In this document: positions 1 through 6,904 of the stretch, one piece after another
How the letters are laid out: each line of letters starts with the position of its first letter
How positions within the stretch are numbered: the stretch's first letter is position 1
IMG/VR virus record: IMGVR_UViG_3300044966_000398
Coordinates: 1 to 29,124 of that record
Length of the DNA stretch: 29,124 nucleotides
Reading direction: 5' to 3' (one strand)
Origin: a virus
Translations under genes and position numbers: made by a program
Notes under the pieces: generated by a model
What the model was told of the DNA's origin: nothing
What the model saw: the letters and a program-made list of their open reading frames with translations, nothing else
Databases searched by the model: none

Positions 1-1085
1 GCTATGCACCTAACGGTTCATCATCTGCAGTCTTTAAGATTACTTTAGATGCCGCAGTTCCTAATACTCTTGGTTTCCCAACACTTAATACTCCTACAGT
101 TATTATTGATATGCCTAATGGTGAGCGTATCAATGACTTTGATGTCTACCTTGGTGTCTATGCAGTCCTTGCAACAAGTGCAGGATTTCGCGTAGGTGTG
201 GCAGATAACAACGGAGATATCCAGTATGGACCAGTGCTCTTTGATGATGCACCGTGTAATGCTATTGCTTTCAAGGACCGCTTTGCCTATCTTACAACTT
301 TAGTAGATGGTGCAGCAGGACTTGTACGAGTAGATCTATCTACAGTGGTCCTTGCTAATTCCCTATTCTTTCCTTGGGCTTGGGACTTGGTTGCAACTGG
401 AACTACTACCACTGCCAGCCAGATTGCTTTCTTTGGTAACTCAGACAGGATTGCATTTACTAATGGCAATAATACCTGGGCAGAATCTACAACAAACCTA
501 GTACCAAGTGGCTACTTACGTACTGGTTACATTCGATACAACACACTAGAGGCTAAGATCTTTAAGCTGATGCAAGCTCGTGTGGATACCACCAATGGTG
601 GCGTTACTATCGAATCAGTAGATGCTTCTAATAACTTCTACACTATCGGTGTCTTTGGTCAAGAATCTGCTGTACCTCAGATCAATATTAACTATCCACA
701 AACTGCCCAAGAGTATCTTGGCTTTAAGTTTACACTGACACGTTCTAGCACTGATGCAACTAAGGGACCATTGTTTACTGGTTACCAATTACGTTCGCTA
801 CCTGCAACACCACGTCAGCGACTGATTCAGTATCCATTGTCTTGTTTTGACCACGAGACAGACCACTTCGGAGTCGAGGTTGGCTTTGAAGGTGCAGCCT
901 ATGATCGTATGTCACAACTAGAGTTAATAGAAAACAATGGAGACACCATCCAGATTCAAGACTTTAGAACTGGTGAGTCATACCTTGGCATCATTGAGGA
1001 AATGGATTTTAGAAACAACACACCATCAGATAAGCGATTCTCTGGATACGGCGGATTGCTCTTAGTAACCATTAGGACGGTCTAA
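1..1085 (+). CDS. Tail or host-contact structural protein, 5' end outside window
   Basis: The reading frame is open from the first complete codon at position 3, so this is the C-terminal 361 residues of a gene that starts upstream of the window; the ATG at 111 is internal. The protein is rich in Thr, Asn, Gly and beta-prone residues and has no membrane segment. It sits directly before the lysis genes, where phage genomes usually place the last tail genes. The last 100 residues, with a CFDHETDHFG patch and a QDFRTGESYLG patch, look like a compact C-terminal beta domain. The next gene begins at its stop (TAATG). I infer a tail-tip, baseplate or fibre-like component; no enzymatic motif is visible. 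Confidence 0.65.
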   Translation, partial: YAPNGSSSAVFKITLDAAVPNTLGFPTLNTPTVIIDMPNGERINDFDVYLGVYAVLATSAGFRVGVADNNGDIQYGPVLFDDAPCNAIAFKDRFAYLTTLVDGAAGLVRVDLSTVVLANSLFFPWAWDLVATGTTTTASQIAFFGNSDRIAFTNGNNTWAESTTNLVPSGYLRTGYIRYNTLEAKIFKLMQARVDTTNGGVTIESVDASNNFYTIGVFGQESAVPQININYPQTAQEYLGFKFTLTRSSTDATKGPLFTGYQLRSLPATPRQRLIQYPLSCFDHETDHFGVEVGFEGAAYDRMSQLELIENNGDTIQIQDFRTGESYLGIIEEMDFRNNTPSDKRFSGYGGLLLVTIRTV

Positions 1086-1291
1086 TGCAGGCACAAGACT
1101 ACGCAACAGTAGCTGTTGCAGTAATGACAATAGTAGGTGGCTTTGTCGGCGCAGTACGTTGGCTAGTAAAGCATTACCTCAATGAACTCAAGCCCAATAG
1201 TGGGTCAAGCCTCAAAGATTCCGTCACAAGACTAGAAGAAAAAGTAGAAATCCTTTATCAGATGATGCTACACAAGGGACGAAATGAATGA
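1085..1291 (+). CDS. Small membrane-anchored protein, holin-like accessory
   Basis: This 68-residue protein has one hydrophobic segment at about residues 7-27, followed by a charged helical tail at about 40-62 that could form a coiled coil. Its start overlaps the stop of the tail gene and its end overlaps the endolysin start by four bases (ATGA), so the three are translationally coupled. The position immediately before an endolysin and the one-pass topology suggest a role in lysis: a class III-like holin, or an antiholin or spanin-like partner to the clearer holin at 1809. It could also be a small virion membrane protein. Confidence 0.6.
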   Translation: MQAQDYATVAVAVMTIVGGFVGAVRWLVKHYLNELKPNSGSSLKDSVTRLEEKVEILYQMMLHKGRNE

Positions 1292-1791
1292 AGAAACTTG
1301 CCAAGAAAGCCACGCCTGCCGCTATTGCTGTCCTTCGACAAGCCACAGCAATATCACCTTCTCGGAAGAAAGCCTCAGATGGATTGCTACCGAGCAAGGC
1401 ACACATCAATCAGAGTCCTAACTCAGACCACAACACAGGCCTTGCAGTTGATTTAACTGATGATCCTAAGAATGGTATTGATTGCGCTGACATCTTTCAG
1501 AAGTTAAAGGAAGACAAGCGAGTTAAGTACCTGATATTCAAGGGAAAGATCTGGTCAGTAGAACGTGCAGCAGAAGGTGACCGTGATTACAGTGGTAGCA
1601 ACCCACACAACAAGCATCTGCATATCTCCATCAATGGAAATATGGGTAATGATACAAGTCCCTGGTTCTGGTGGATGAACCAACCAAAAATTGTTAATCA
1701 ACTCAGAGCAAAAACAATTCCTAAAGCAGTTAAGAAGTTGCCGAAGGAAGAAGTTTGTACCTGTTGCAAGTTGCACGGTGCAAAGTCCTAA
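1288..1791 (+). CDS. Endolysin, M15-type peptidoglycan peptidase
   Basis: The 167-residue protein carries the metal-binding pattern of the M15 D-Ala-D-Ala carboxypeptidase/endolysin fold: SDHNTGLAVDL gives H48 and D55 (H-x6-D), and HKHLH at 110-112 gives the third His ligand. The family hydrolyses peptide cross-links of peptidoglycan at the end of infection. There is no signal peptide, so export would depend on a holin, and one follows at 1809. The C-terminus is Lys-rich and ends with a CTCC cluster, which could bind wall polymer or a metal. It overlaps the preceding membrane gene by four bases. The catalytic type is inferred from the motif. Confidence 0.82.
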   Translation: MKKLAKKATPAAIAVLRQATAISPSRKKASDGLLPSKAHINQSPNSDHNTGLAVDLTDDPKNGIDCADIFQKLKEDKRVKYLIFKGKIWSVERAAEGDRDYSGSNPHNKHLHISINGNMGNDTSPWFWWMNQPKIVNQLRAKTIPKAVKKLPKEEVCTCCKLHGAKS

Positions 1792-1808
1792 TCCCCATAG
1801 GAGGAAAA

Positions 1809-2000
1809 ATGAACACAGAAACAATGAAGGCAATCGCAGTTACATATCTGAGAGCGGGAGTGGCATCCGTGCTGGCTCTGTATCTTGCAGGTGTGACAGA
1901 CCCAAAGGCTCTGCTTATGGCAGGAGTCGCAGCAGTTGCAGGTCCATTGCTAAAGGCAATAGATCCATCAGCTACAGAGTTTGGTCGCGGGGCCAAGTAA
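1809..2000 (+). CDS. Holin
   Basis: A 63-residue protein with two hydrophobic stretches, at about residues 15-28 and 33-49, joined by a short turn containing TDPK. This fits a small two-segment holin that permeabilises the membrane and releases the endolysin encoded just upstream. The ATG at 1809 is chosen because AGGAGG lies immediately before it; a longer in-frame reading from 1755 runs back into the endolysin gene and has no such site. A strong terminator begins 20 bases after the stop, so this is the last gene of the late rightward transcript. Confidence 0.75.
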   Translation: MNTETMKAIAVTYLRAGVASVLALYLAGVTDPKALLMAGVAAVAGPLLKAIDPSATEFGRGAK

Positions 2001-2019
2001 GAAGTAACTGCGAGGCAAA

Positions 2020-2056
2020 GAGGCTCACTCCCTACGGGGAGTGGGCTTCTTTTTTT
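2020..2056 (+). terminator. Rho-independent terminator after the lysis genes
   Basis: A 13-base stem with a few G-T pairs (2020-2032 with 2037-2049) closes a TACG tetraloop and is followed by seven T residues at 2050-2056. It ends the tail-lysis transcript. The opposing gene at 2055-2291 stops at its edge, so it may also act from the other side, though the T-run there is weak. Confidence 0.9.
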
Positions 2057-2291
2057 ATGCCATTTTATCGGCAGGGCAGGGAACTGTAACCAGATTTCCA
2101 CAACTAACGCAGGTTCCATCGAGGAACCACCAGACTATCTCGGAATCCTCAAAGCTTGCCATAACCTGAAAGACCTGTGAGCCACAGGTACATACGTGAA
2201 TGGGTCCTAAACCCCGCAAATCGGTGCCAAAGGGCTTAGGAATGCCACTCCAGGACTTAGGTAAGGACAGTCTGGGTAGGCGGATTCGCAT
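2055..2291 (-). CDS. Zinc-ribbon protein of unknown function
   Basis: This 78-residue leftward gene is isolated between two rightward operons. Two cysteine pairs, CTCG at about residues 34-37 and CVSC at about 61-64, separated by a beta-like segment rich in Trp and Phe, form a likely zinc ribbon; a further Cys lies near the end. The basic N-terminal third, with SLPKSWSGIPKPFG, has no zinc motif. The ATG at 2291 lacks a Shine-Dalgarno site, and TATCAT lies a few bases upstream of it, so the message may be leaderless. It converges with the lysis operon and stops against its terminator. Function is unknown; a nucleic-acid-binding or RNA-polymerase-binding role is only a guess. Confidence 0.65.
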   Translation of the reverse strand: MRIRLPRLSLPKSWSGIPKPFGTDLRGLGPIHVCTCGSQVFQVMASFEDSEIVWWFLDGTCVSCGNLVTVPCPADKMA

Positions 2292-2357
2292 ACAATATGA
2301 TAACTCTATGCAGGTGTCGCGTGACCTACGACACGCCGTTGCTGGTAGCCTTGGTCT
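2292..2357. promoter_or_regulatory. Divergent promoter zone with leader hairpin
   Basis: This 66-base gap separates the leftward zinc-ribbon gene from the rightward early operon. TATGAT at 2296-2301 could be a rightward -10 and its complement a leftward -10, but no good -35 is visible for either. A 6-bp hairpin (2314-2319 with 2329-2334) lies in the probable leader of the early operon. No clear ribosome binding site precedes the ATG at 2358. Confidence 0.3.
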
Positions 2358-2915
2358 ATGACAACAATCGTAGGTGTAGAAGGAATTGATTATGCAGTTC
2401 TTGTAGCTGACTCTCAGATCACAGAAGATAATCTAGTAACTCTTGCTACATCTACTCCAAAGATATTAGAGGTGGGTAAGTTTCTCATTGGTATCTCAGG
2501 AGATACTAGACCTGGCGATATCCTTGCATACAACTGGAAGCCACCGCTCTATCGTGGTGAAGAGCCAGCACAATTTATGGGTAAGAAGATTATCCCAAGT
2601 ATTCTCACAGCATTTAACGACAACAACTACGACTACAACAAGGTGGATAAAGATGGTGGCTTCGATTATCTCATTGCTTTTAACGGTAATATCTTTCGTA
2701 TTGCTTGTGATCTCTCTTTTTTCCAAAGCAATCACGGAACGTATGGCATTGGTAGTGGTGGTCAGCTTGCTCTTGGCTACCTGTATTCAGCTATCAAACC
2801 TGATGTTGACCTAGCCTACGCAAAGAGACACGCCCGTAAAGCCGTTGAGATTGCTTCGGTTCTTGACGCTAATACTGGTAAGCCTTTACAGTTGGTGGTC
2901 CAGGAAAGGATGTAA
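2358..2915 (+). CDS. HslV/20S proteasome beta-like Ntn-hydrolase
   Basis: The 185-residue product begins MTTIVGV, the same N-terminus as HslV-type proteases. Removing Met would expose Thr as the catalytic nucleophile. Counting from that Thr, D17 (in VADSQIT) and K34 (in STPKIL) fall where the family's Asp17 and Lys33 lie, and GIGSGG at 130-135 matches the conserved Gly-Ser-Gly region near the active site. The length is that of HslV or a mature beta subunit with no propeptide. Such subunits assemble into barrel proteases fed by an AAA ATPase, but no HslU or Mpa-like gene is in the window, so it may use a host unfoldase, act alone, or act as a decoy. It opens the early operon. Confidence 0.78.
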   Translation: MTTIVGVEGIDYAVLVADSQITEDNLVTLATSTPKILEVGKFLIGISGDTRPGDILAYNWKPPLYRGEEPAQFMGKKIIPSILTAFNDNNYDYNKVDKDGGFDYLIAFNGNIFRIACDLSFFQSNHGTYGIGSGGQLALGYLYSAIKPDVDLAYAKRHARKAVEIASVLDANTGKPLQLVVQERM

Positions 2916-2917
2916 CG

Positions 2918-3067
2918 ATGGAGTTTAATACATACGATTATGTAGAGCCAGAGTTCAAAGATGTAATAGCAACAGGTGAATACGCTGCACACTATTGGTT
3001 TGAGCAGGGATGGAAAGCTTGTAGACTTGCTTTCTTATTGCACGAAAGAGGACAAACAAATGACTGA
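2918..3067 (+). CDS. Small unknown protein, 49 residues
   Basis: An ATG two bases after the peptidase stop, preceded by GGAAAGGA, opens a 49-codon frame that ends inside the start of the Cas4-like gene (8-base overlap). The product is acidic in its first half (several Glu and Asp) and ends with a basic Cys/Arg-containing helix. The tight spacing and coupling support translation. No function is recognisable. Confidence 0.55.
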   Translation: MEFNTYDYVEPEFKDVIATGEYAAHYWFEQGWKACRLAFLLHERGQTND

Positions 3068-4001
3068 CCCAAAAGAACTATTACTCAACGCACTACGTGC
3101 AGGTGATGCTAAACGTTCACGATCTACACAAGTACAGATTGGTCCATCAGAGTTAGGTGGTTGTCGTCGTAAGGTCTGGTACAGACTCAACGATCAACCT
3201 GAGACTAACGACAATGAGATGAAGCTTGCTGCAATTATGGGTACTGCTATCCACTCTGCCATTGAAGAAGCCTTGTCCGATAACAAAGATGTACTCATTG
3301 AAACCGAAGTTGAATACAATGGGATGAAGGCACACATTGACTGCTTCGTTCCAGGCACAGGCGATGTCATTGACTGGAAGACAAGCAAGGTAAAGAACCT
3401 TTCATACTTCCCATCAACACAACAGCGTTGGCAAGTGCAGACTTATGGCTATCTATTAGCAAAGAATGGCTATGATGTGAAGCGAGTCTCGCTTGTCGCC
3501 ATTGCACGTGATGGTGATGAGCGAGACGTTAAAGTTCACACAGAAGATTACAACGAGGCAATGGCACTAGAGGCATTAGGTTGGCTAGAAGCTATCAAGG
3601 CATCAGAAGTAGCACCAGAGCCAGAGCGAGAAGAAAACTACTGCAAGTTCTATTGCAAGTTCTATGACGCAAGTGGGCAGTTAGGATGCGTTGGTCTAAA
3701 AAAAGAACGTATCGCTAGTGAAGAGGTGTTAATCCAAGACAAGGATGCCTCAACCAATGCGATGAAATATTTACAAATAGACGAGAAGATCAAAGAGTTG
3801 ACAAAGGAAAAAGACTCACTAAAGTCTGCTCTTGAAGGTATCGCTGGGGTTACAGATACAGGTATCCAAGTTCGCTGGAACAAGGTAGCTGGAGTTACAT
3901 CAGTAGACAAAGATGAAGTACTTGCTAAACTTGGCTTCGTACCAACTAAGCAGGGTGCAGATTCATTACGGTTAACAATCAAACAATCTGGAGGAAAGTA
4001 A
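3060..4001 (+). CDS. Cas4/RecB-like exonuclease, PD-(D/E)XK with Fe-S cysteines
   Basis: The 313-residue protein shows the Cas4/AddB-type nuclease layout: C35 in GGCRRK, H65 in GTAIHSAIEE, D94 in HIDCF, the core VIDWKTSK with D105 and K107, and QxxxY (Q125-Y129), then C195, C199 and C210. The four cysteines would hold a 4Fe-4S cluster. The family cleaves single-stranded or resected DNA ends and in phages accompanies recombination and replication. A 12-base tandem duplication repeats CKFY around the second and third cysteines. The last 80 residues are a Lys/Glu-rich helix and a small C-terminal domain. ATG 3060 is preferred over the GTG at 2976, which lies inside the preceding small gene. Confidence 0.82.
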   Translation: MTDPKELLLNALRAGDAKRSRSTQVQIGPSELGGCRRKVWYRLNDQPETNDNEMKLAAIMGTAIHSAIEEALSDNKDVLIETEVEYNGMKAHIDCFVPGTGDVIDWKTSKVKNLSYFPSTQQRWQVQTYGYLLAKNGYDVKRVSLVAIARDGDERDVKVHTEDYNEAMALEALGWLEAIKASEVAPEPEREENYCKFYCKFYDASGQLGCVGLKKERIASEEVLIQDKDASTNAMKYLQIDEKIKELTKEKDSLKSALEGIAGVTDTGIQVRWNKVAGVTSVDKDEVLAKLGFVPTKQGADSLRLTIKQSGGK

Positions 4002-4379
4002 ATGGCTGCAAACGAAAACACAAAGTTCCAAGTTAACTATAAGTTAGCTGACGGAACTCTTATCAATCTTTACGCAACTGATGTAAAGGATCTAGAGACA
4101 GGTCTTGCTGACCTTGGAATGGTTGCAACTCTTATCAAGACAACTGCATCTGACCTAGGTGCTACCGCTGCTGCACCTGCTCGTGCTTCTGTACCTGCAC
4201 CTTCTGTTGCATCTGTTGCATCACAACTAGGTGCAACTGTTGTTGAAGGACAGGCACCAAGTTGCGCACACGGAGTAATGAGTTTCCGTACAGGTACTTC
4301 TGCTCGTGGCCCTTGGAAGGGCTGGATGTGTGCTGCGCCAAAGGGTGCAACAGATAAGTGCGCAACTATCTGGGCTTAG
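4002..4379 (+). CDS. Unknown protein with C-terminal zinc-binding module
   Basis: This 125-residue product follows the Cas4-like gene without a gap, with GGAGG just upstream. Residues 1-45 look like a small alpha/beta domain, residues 50-80 are an Ala/Pro/Val/Ser linker, and the C-terminus (from about residue 87) contains CAHG, a basic GTSARGPWKGW stretch, WMC and a final KC, a possible CHCC metal site. Proteins of this shape next to phage recombination nucleases could bind single-stranded DNA or act as a nuclease partner. That is inference from position; the family itself is not identified. Confidence 0.6.
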   Translation: MAANENTKFQVNYKLADGTLINLYATDVKDLETGLADLGMVATLIKTTASDLGATAAAPARASVPAPSVASVASQLGATVVEGQAPSCAHGVMSFRTGTSARGPWKGWMCAAPKGATDKCATIWA

Positions 4380-4382
4380 TCA

Positions 4383-4652
4383 ATGCGGGAACCACACGAG
4401 TTTGAGGTTCCTTTATGTGCTCAGGTAGGTGGAGATCTTTTCTTTCCTGACAAGGAAAACGAAGGCAAGCTTGTACGTCTGAGCATTGCATCAGCAAAAT
4501 CAATCTGTCGTAACTGCGAACACATTGTTGAATGTGCTGAGTGGGGTATCCGTAAGGAACGCCACGGTATCTGGGGTGGACTCACCGATGGTGACCGCAG
4601 AAGGATACGTAGAGAACGACGAATAATATTGGAAGAGGAGCAGAGTGCTTAA
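4383..4652 (+). CDS. WhiB-family Fe-S transcriptional regulator
   Basis: The 89-residue protein has the WhiB signature: C12, then C42-x2-C45-x5-C51, which ligate a 4Fe-4S cluster, followed by GIWGG at 62-66 and a basic tail with RRRIRRERR. WhiB proteins bind the primary sigma factor region 4 in actinobacteria and change promoter choice, and phage members can repress host whiB genes. The family is essentially restricted to actinobacteria and their phages, so this gene is the best host clue in the window. It overlaps the following helicase by eight bases. A sigma-like gene lies in the same operon at 7849. Confidence 0.9.
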   Translation: MREPHEFEVPLCAQVGGDLFFPDKENEGKLVRLSIASAKSICRNCEHIVECAEWGIRKERHGIWGGLTDGDRRRIRRERRIILEEEQSA

Positions 4653-5490
4653 CCTATCCCGTGCTTGGGGTGGTGTGACTACCAAAGCCACACCGCTACC
4701 TGACGTGTGGAAAAGTTTAGTTAAGCAATCTATCAAGTTCCGTCGTGGCCAAGTCTGTATGGTCGCTGCTGCACCCAATGCTGGTAAGTCAATGTTCGCA
4801 TTGATCTATGCAATCAAAGCAAAGGTTCCAACGTTATTCTTTTCTGCTGATACAGACACAGCAACAGTAATGATACGTACTGCTGCTCATCTTTCAGGTC
4901 ACTCACAACTGACTGTCGAAAACAATATCAATAAAAGCCAGCGTTACTACGATCCTTATTTGGCTAAGGCTTCTCATATCCAATGGGTCTTTGATTCCAG
5001 TCCGTCTCTCGATGATATCGAGATGGAAGTCAAGGCATATGTTGAACTCTATGGTGTAACACCAGAGCTAATCATCATAGATAACCTAATGAATGTGGCA
5101 GCCGAGACAGATAATGAATGGGCTGGGCTTCGTGCAATTATGATGGAGTTGCACGATATGGCACGTAAGACTGAAGCTTGTGTGCTTGTACTCCATCACG
5201 TAAGCGAACAGAGTGAGTATGGCTCTCCTATGATGCCACCACCTAGACGTGCAATCCACGGAAAGGTGAATCAATTACCCGCTCTGATCCTTACGCTAGG
5301 GTATGACCCATCACAGGGTCTACTCAGGGTAGCATCAGTTAAGAACCGCTTTGGTCCACACTTTGCAGATGCCTCACAATGGGCATCGCTGTTTGTGAAC
5401 TTTGGTTCTTGTCAGATAGGTGATGATGATGCGCAAGGTAGGGCCTACCTTCGTATCAATAGCGAGGAAAGTACATATGGTGCTATCTAA
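4645..5490 (+). CDS. RecA-fold/DnaB-type helicase-like ATPase
   Basis: The 281-residue protein contains a Walker A motif, APNAGKS at 43-49, Walker B, LIIIDN at 142-147, and VLVLHHVSE at 180-188, typical of the RecA-like core of DnaB and RepA-type helicases (AAA_25). The N-terminal primase-interaction domain of DnaB is absent, so this is the short, core-only phage form. It probably unwinds DNA at the fork or loads onto it together with the split primase encoded at 6527-7448. GTG 4645 is chosen because GGAAGAGGAG lies just before it. The C-terminus overlaps the next gene by 14 bases. Confidence 0.78.
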   Translation: MLNLSRAWGGVTTKATPLPDVWKSLVKQSIKFRRGQVCMVAAAPNAGKSMFALIYAIKAKVPTLFFSADTDTATVMIRTAAHLSGHSQLTVENNINKSQRYYDPYLAKASHIQWVFDSSPSLDDIEMEVKAYVELYGVTPELIIIDNLMNVAAETDNEWAGLRAIMMELHDMARKTEACVLVLHHVSEQSEYGSPMMPPPRRAIHGKVNQLPALILTLGYDPSQGLLRVASVKNRFGPHFADASQWASLFVNFGSCQIGDDDAQGRAYLRINSEESTYGAI

Positions 5491-5992
5491 CTACGCTCTA
5501 ACAATAGAAGAGGAAGCTGTTTGTGTTGAAGTCGGATATCAAAGACAGAAGCCATACTTTGGTGACCCAACGAAGAATGTCAATTACTCAGAGGGTGACC
5601 TATGGGAAATGTGGCAGCACGTTGTGTGTGCAGGATCAGAACTTGCATTCGCACGTATGGTCGGTAAGTATGACTTCACTCCACACTACAATAAATGGAA
5701 GTCAGAACTCGACATCCCAGGATTCGGAGAGATCCGTTACTCGTTTCCACCAGTAAGAGGAATGCGTTACTCATCTAGAGATAATGATAACCTTGTATAT
5801 GTGCTGATGTCTGATGGTCTATGCCATAAGACACGAAGGGTTGGACCTGATTGGAAAGGCCCTGAGTACAAAGCTATTGGTTGGAAACTTGGCTCTGAAT
5901 GCAAGCGTGATGAGTGGAGATACAATGATAAGACTTGGTATGTACCAGTTGCATATCTTAATCCTATGGAAAGTTTGATACTCAATGGCTAA
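5477..5992 (+). CDS. Unknown protein, possibly a degenerate nuclease fold
   Basis: A 171-residue protein starting at ATG 5477, six bases after GAGGAAAG; a reading from 5420 would lie almost wholly inside the helicase gene. The region around AGSELAFARM (about residue 50), the IRYS strand and the later NLVYVLMS and GWKLGSE segments resemble the order of elements in small phage PD-(D/E)XK-like proteins, but the core Lys is replaced and no full catalytic set is seen. It may be an inactive nuclease fold or an unrelated alpha/beta protein. It overlaps both neighbours and belongs to the replication operon. Confidence 0.55.
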   Translation: MVLSNYALTIEEEAVCVEVGYQRQKPYFGDPTKNVNYSEGDLWEMWQHVVCAGSELAFARMVGKYDFTPHYNKWKSELDIPGFGEIRYSFPPVRGMRYSSRDNDNLVYVLMSDGLCHKTRRVGPDWKGPEYKAIGWKLGSECKRDEWRYNDKTWYVPVAYLNPMESLILNG

Positions 5993-6335
5993 CAAGAACG
6001 GACGCAAAGGTTCTCAGTTTGAGACAGATGTAATGAAATGGTTACGCAGCAAAAGCGTAATAGCAGAACGTCTGACTAAAGCTGGGGCAAAGGATGAAGG
6101 TGATATGGTTGTTATCATATCTGGAGAAACCTACATCCTTGAACTCAAGAACAGGCAGACCCTTTCCCTGCCTGAGTTCTGGAGAGAAGCACAAGTTGAG
6201 GCGCTTAACTACGCAAAGGCACGAGGTATCGGGGAAGTCCCTCTGTCATATGTTGTAGTTAAGCGTCGCAACGCTTCAATAGATCAAGCCTGGGTCATCC
6301 AGGATTTAACTCAATGGCTAAAGGAGAAACAGTAA
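5985..6335 (+). CDS. Holliday-junction-resolvase-like PD-(D/E)XK nuclease
   Basis: The 116-residue product has E13 in the first helix, D40 in EGDM and the ELKN core (E53-x-K55), followed by an amphipathic helix with EFWREAQVEAL. This is the minimal archaeal-type (Hjc-like) resolvase arrangement seen in many phages that lack RuvC or RusA. It would cut branched DNA produced by replication and recombination before packaging. It starts eight bases inside the previous gene and its stop overlaps the next ATG. The substrate is inferred from the fold and size; a VRR-type nuclease is an alternative. Confidence 0.72.
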   Translation: MANKNGRKGSQFETDVMKWLRSKSVIAERLTKAGAKDEGDMVVIISGETYILELKNRQTLSLPEFWREAQVEALNYAKARGIGEVPLSYVVVKRRNASIDQAWVIQDLTQWLKEKQ

Positions 6336-6448
6336 TGCCAGTACCACAAGGTGATATCACAACAACAGAAATACTTGTACCAGAAGAAGTAGTTGAAGTT
6401 TCAACTACAGAAGAAGAAGAAGAAGATGATCTGCCAGAACTGTCATAA
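6335..6448 (+). CDS. Very acidic 37-residue peptide
   Basis: This frame starts at the stop of the resolvase gene (TAATG) and AAGGAG lies upstream. The peptide is dominated by Glu, with five in a row, plus Val and Thr, and has no Lys or Arg. Its purine-rich 3' end supplies the ribosome binding site of the next gene at 6426. It may be a genuine acidic modulator or mainly a coupling leader for the zinc protein. Function is not recognisable. Confidence 0.45.
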   Translation: MPVPQGDITTTEILVPEEVVEVSTTEEEEEDDLPELS

Positions 6449-6605
6449 AGGCGGAGAAGAGAACACGCTTGCTCACTACAAACGTTCAGCTCAATGGCAC
6501 GATAAGTGTGACGACAAGGGGTGCGTATGCCAGCACAAGACTGGTCCAGGGTACATAAAGCGAGCAAACGAAAGAACTCCGTTGATGCAACTTCAATCCC
6601 CATAG
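6426..6605 (+). CDS. Small zinc-finger protein, 59 residues
   Basis: The start MICQNCHKGGEEN gives a CxxC-H cluster and a second cluster, DKCDDKGCVCQH, follows at about residues 38-47, making a small treble-clef or ribbon likely. The A/G-rich run before ATG 6426 serves as the binding site. The last 79 bases overlap the primase zinc domain in another frame, so the C-terminal part is constrained by two proteins. Position beside primase suggests a nucleic-acid role, which is inference. Confidence 0.58.
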   Translation: MICQNCHKGGEENTLAHYKRSAQWHDKCDDKGCVCQHKTGPGYIKRANERTPLMQLQSP

Positions 6606-6904
6606 GAACTATTGTTTCCTATTACGGTGGAGAAGTAAGAGAAGGTAAGTCAGCAGCGGTTCGTTGCTGTATACATACAGACAGCAGACGTAGTGCTGTA
6701 ATGAATACGTATGACAACCTGTACTTCTGCCATACCTGCGGTAAGGGTGGCAGTTCAGTAGATGTTGTTATGCACATAGAGAACTTGGAGTTTAAGGATG
6801 CCCTCAATCGTGCAATCGAAATCATTGACGGAAGCGGCCAAACATTACAGCCGAAACATAAGCGCAGAGGCTCTAGGATATCTAGAAGAACGTGGGATAT
6901 CTGA
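6527..6904 (+). CDS. DNA primase, CHC2 zinc-binding part
   Basis: The 125-residue frame has the DnaG N-terminal zinc domain: CCIH (C47 or C48, H50), then FCHTCGKGG (C68, C71), followed by SSVDVVMHIENLEFKDALN, the typical helix after the CHC2 site. After EII at about residue 100 the sequence becomes basic and unlike primase and stops at 6904. The RNA polymerase core continues in a frame one base further on (6798-7448). The two parts therefore make one primase if a +1 frameshift occurs near 6825-6835, or two separate subunits if not. ATG 6527 follows AAGGGG. Confidence 0.78.
   Translation: MPAQDWSRVHKASKRKNSVDATSIPIGTIVSYYGGEVREGKSAAVRCCIHTDSRRSAVMNTYDNLYFCHTCGKGGSSVDVVMHIENLEFKDALNRAIEIIDGSGQTLQPKHKRRGSRISRRTWDI

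Noticed and set aside
2976-3059. Upstream extension of the Cas4-like gene from a GTG at 2976
   Set aside because: The extra 28 residues lie inside the coupled 49-codon gene in another frame and do not resemble nuclease sequence; ATG 3060 gives the expected N-terminus.
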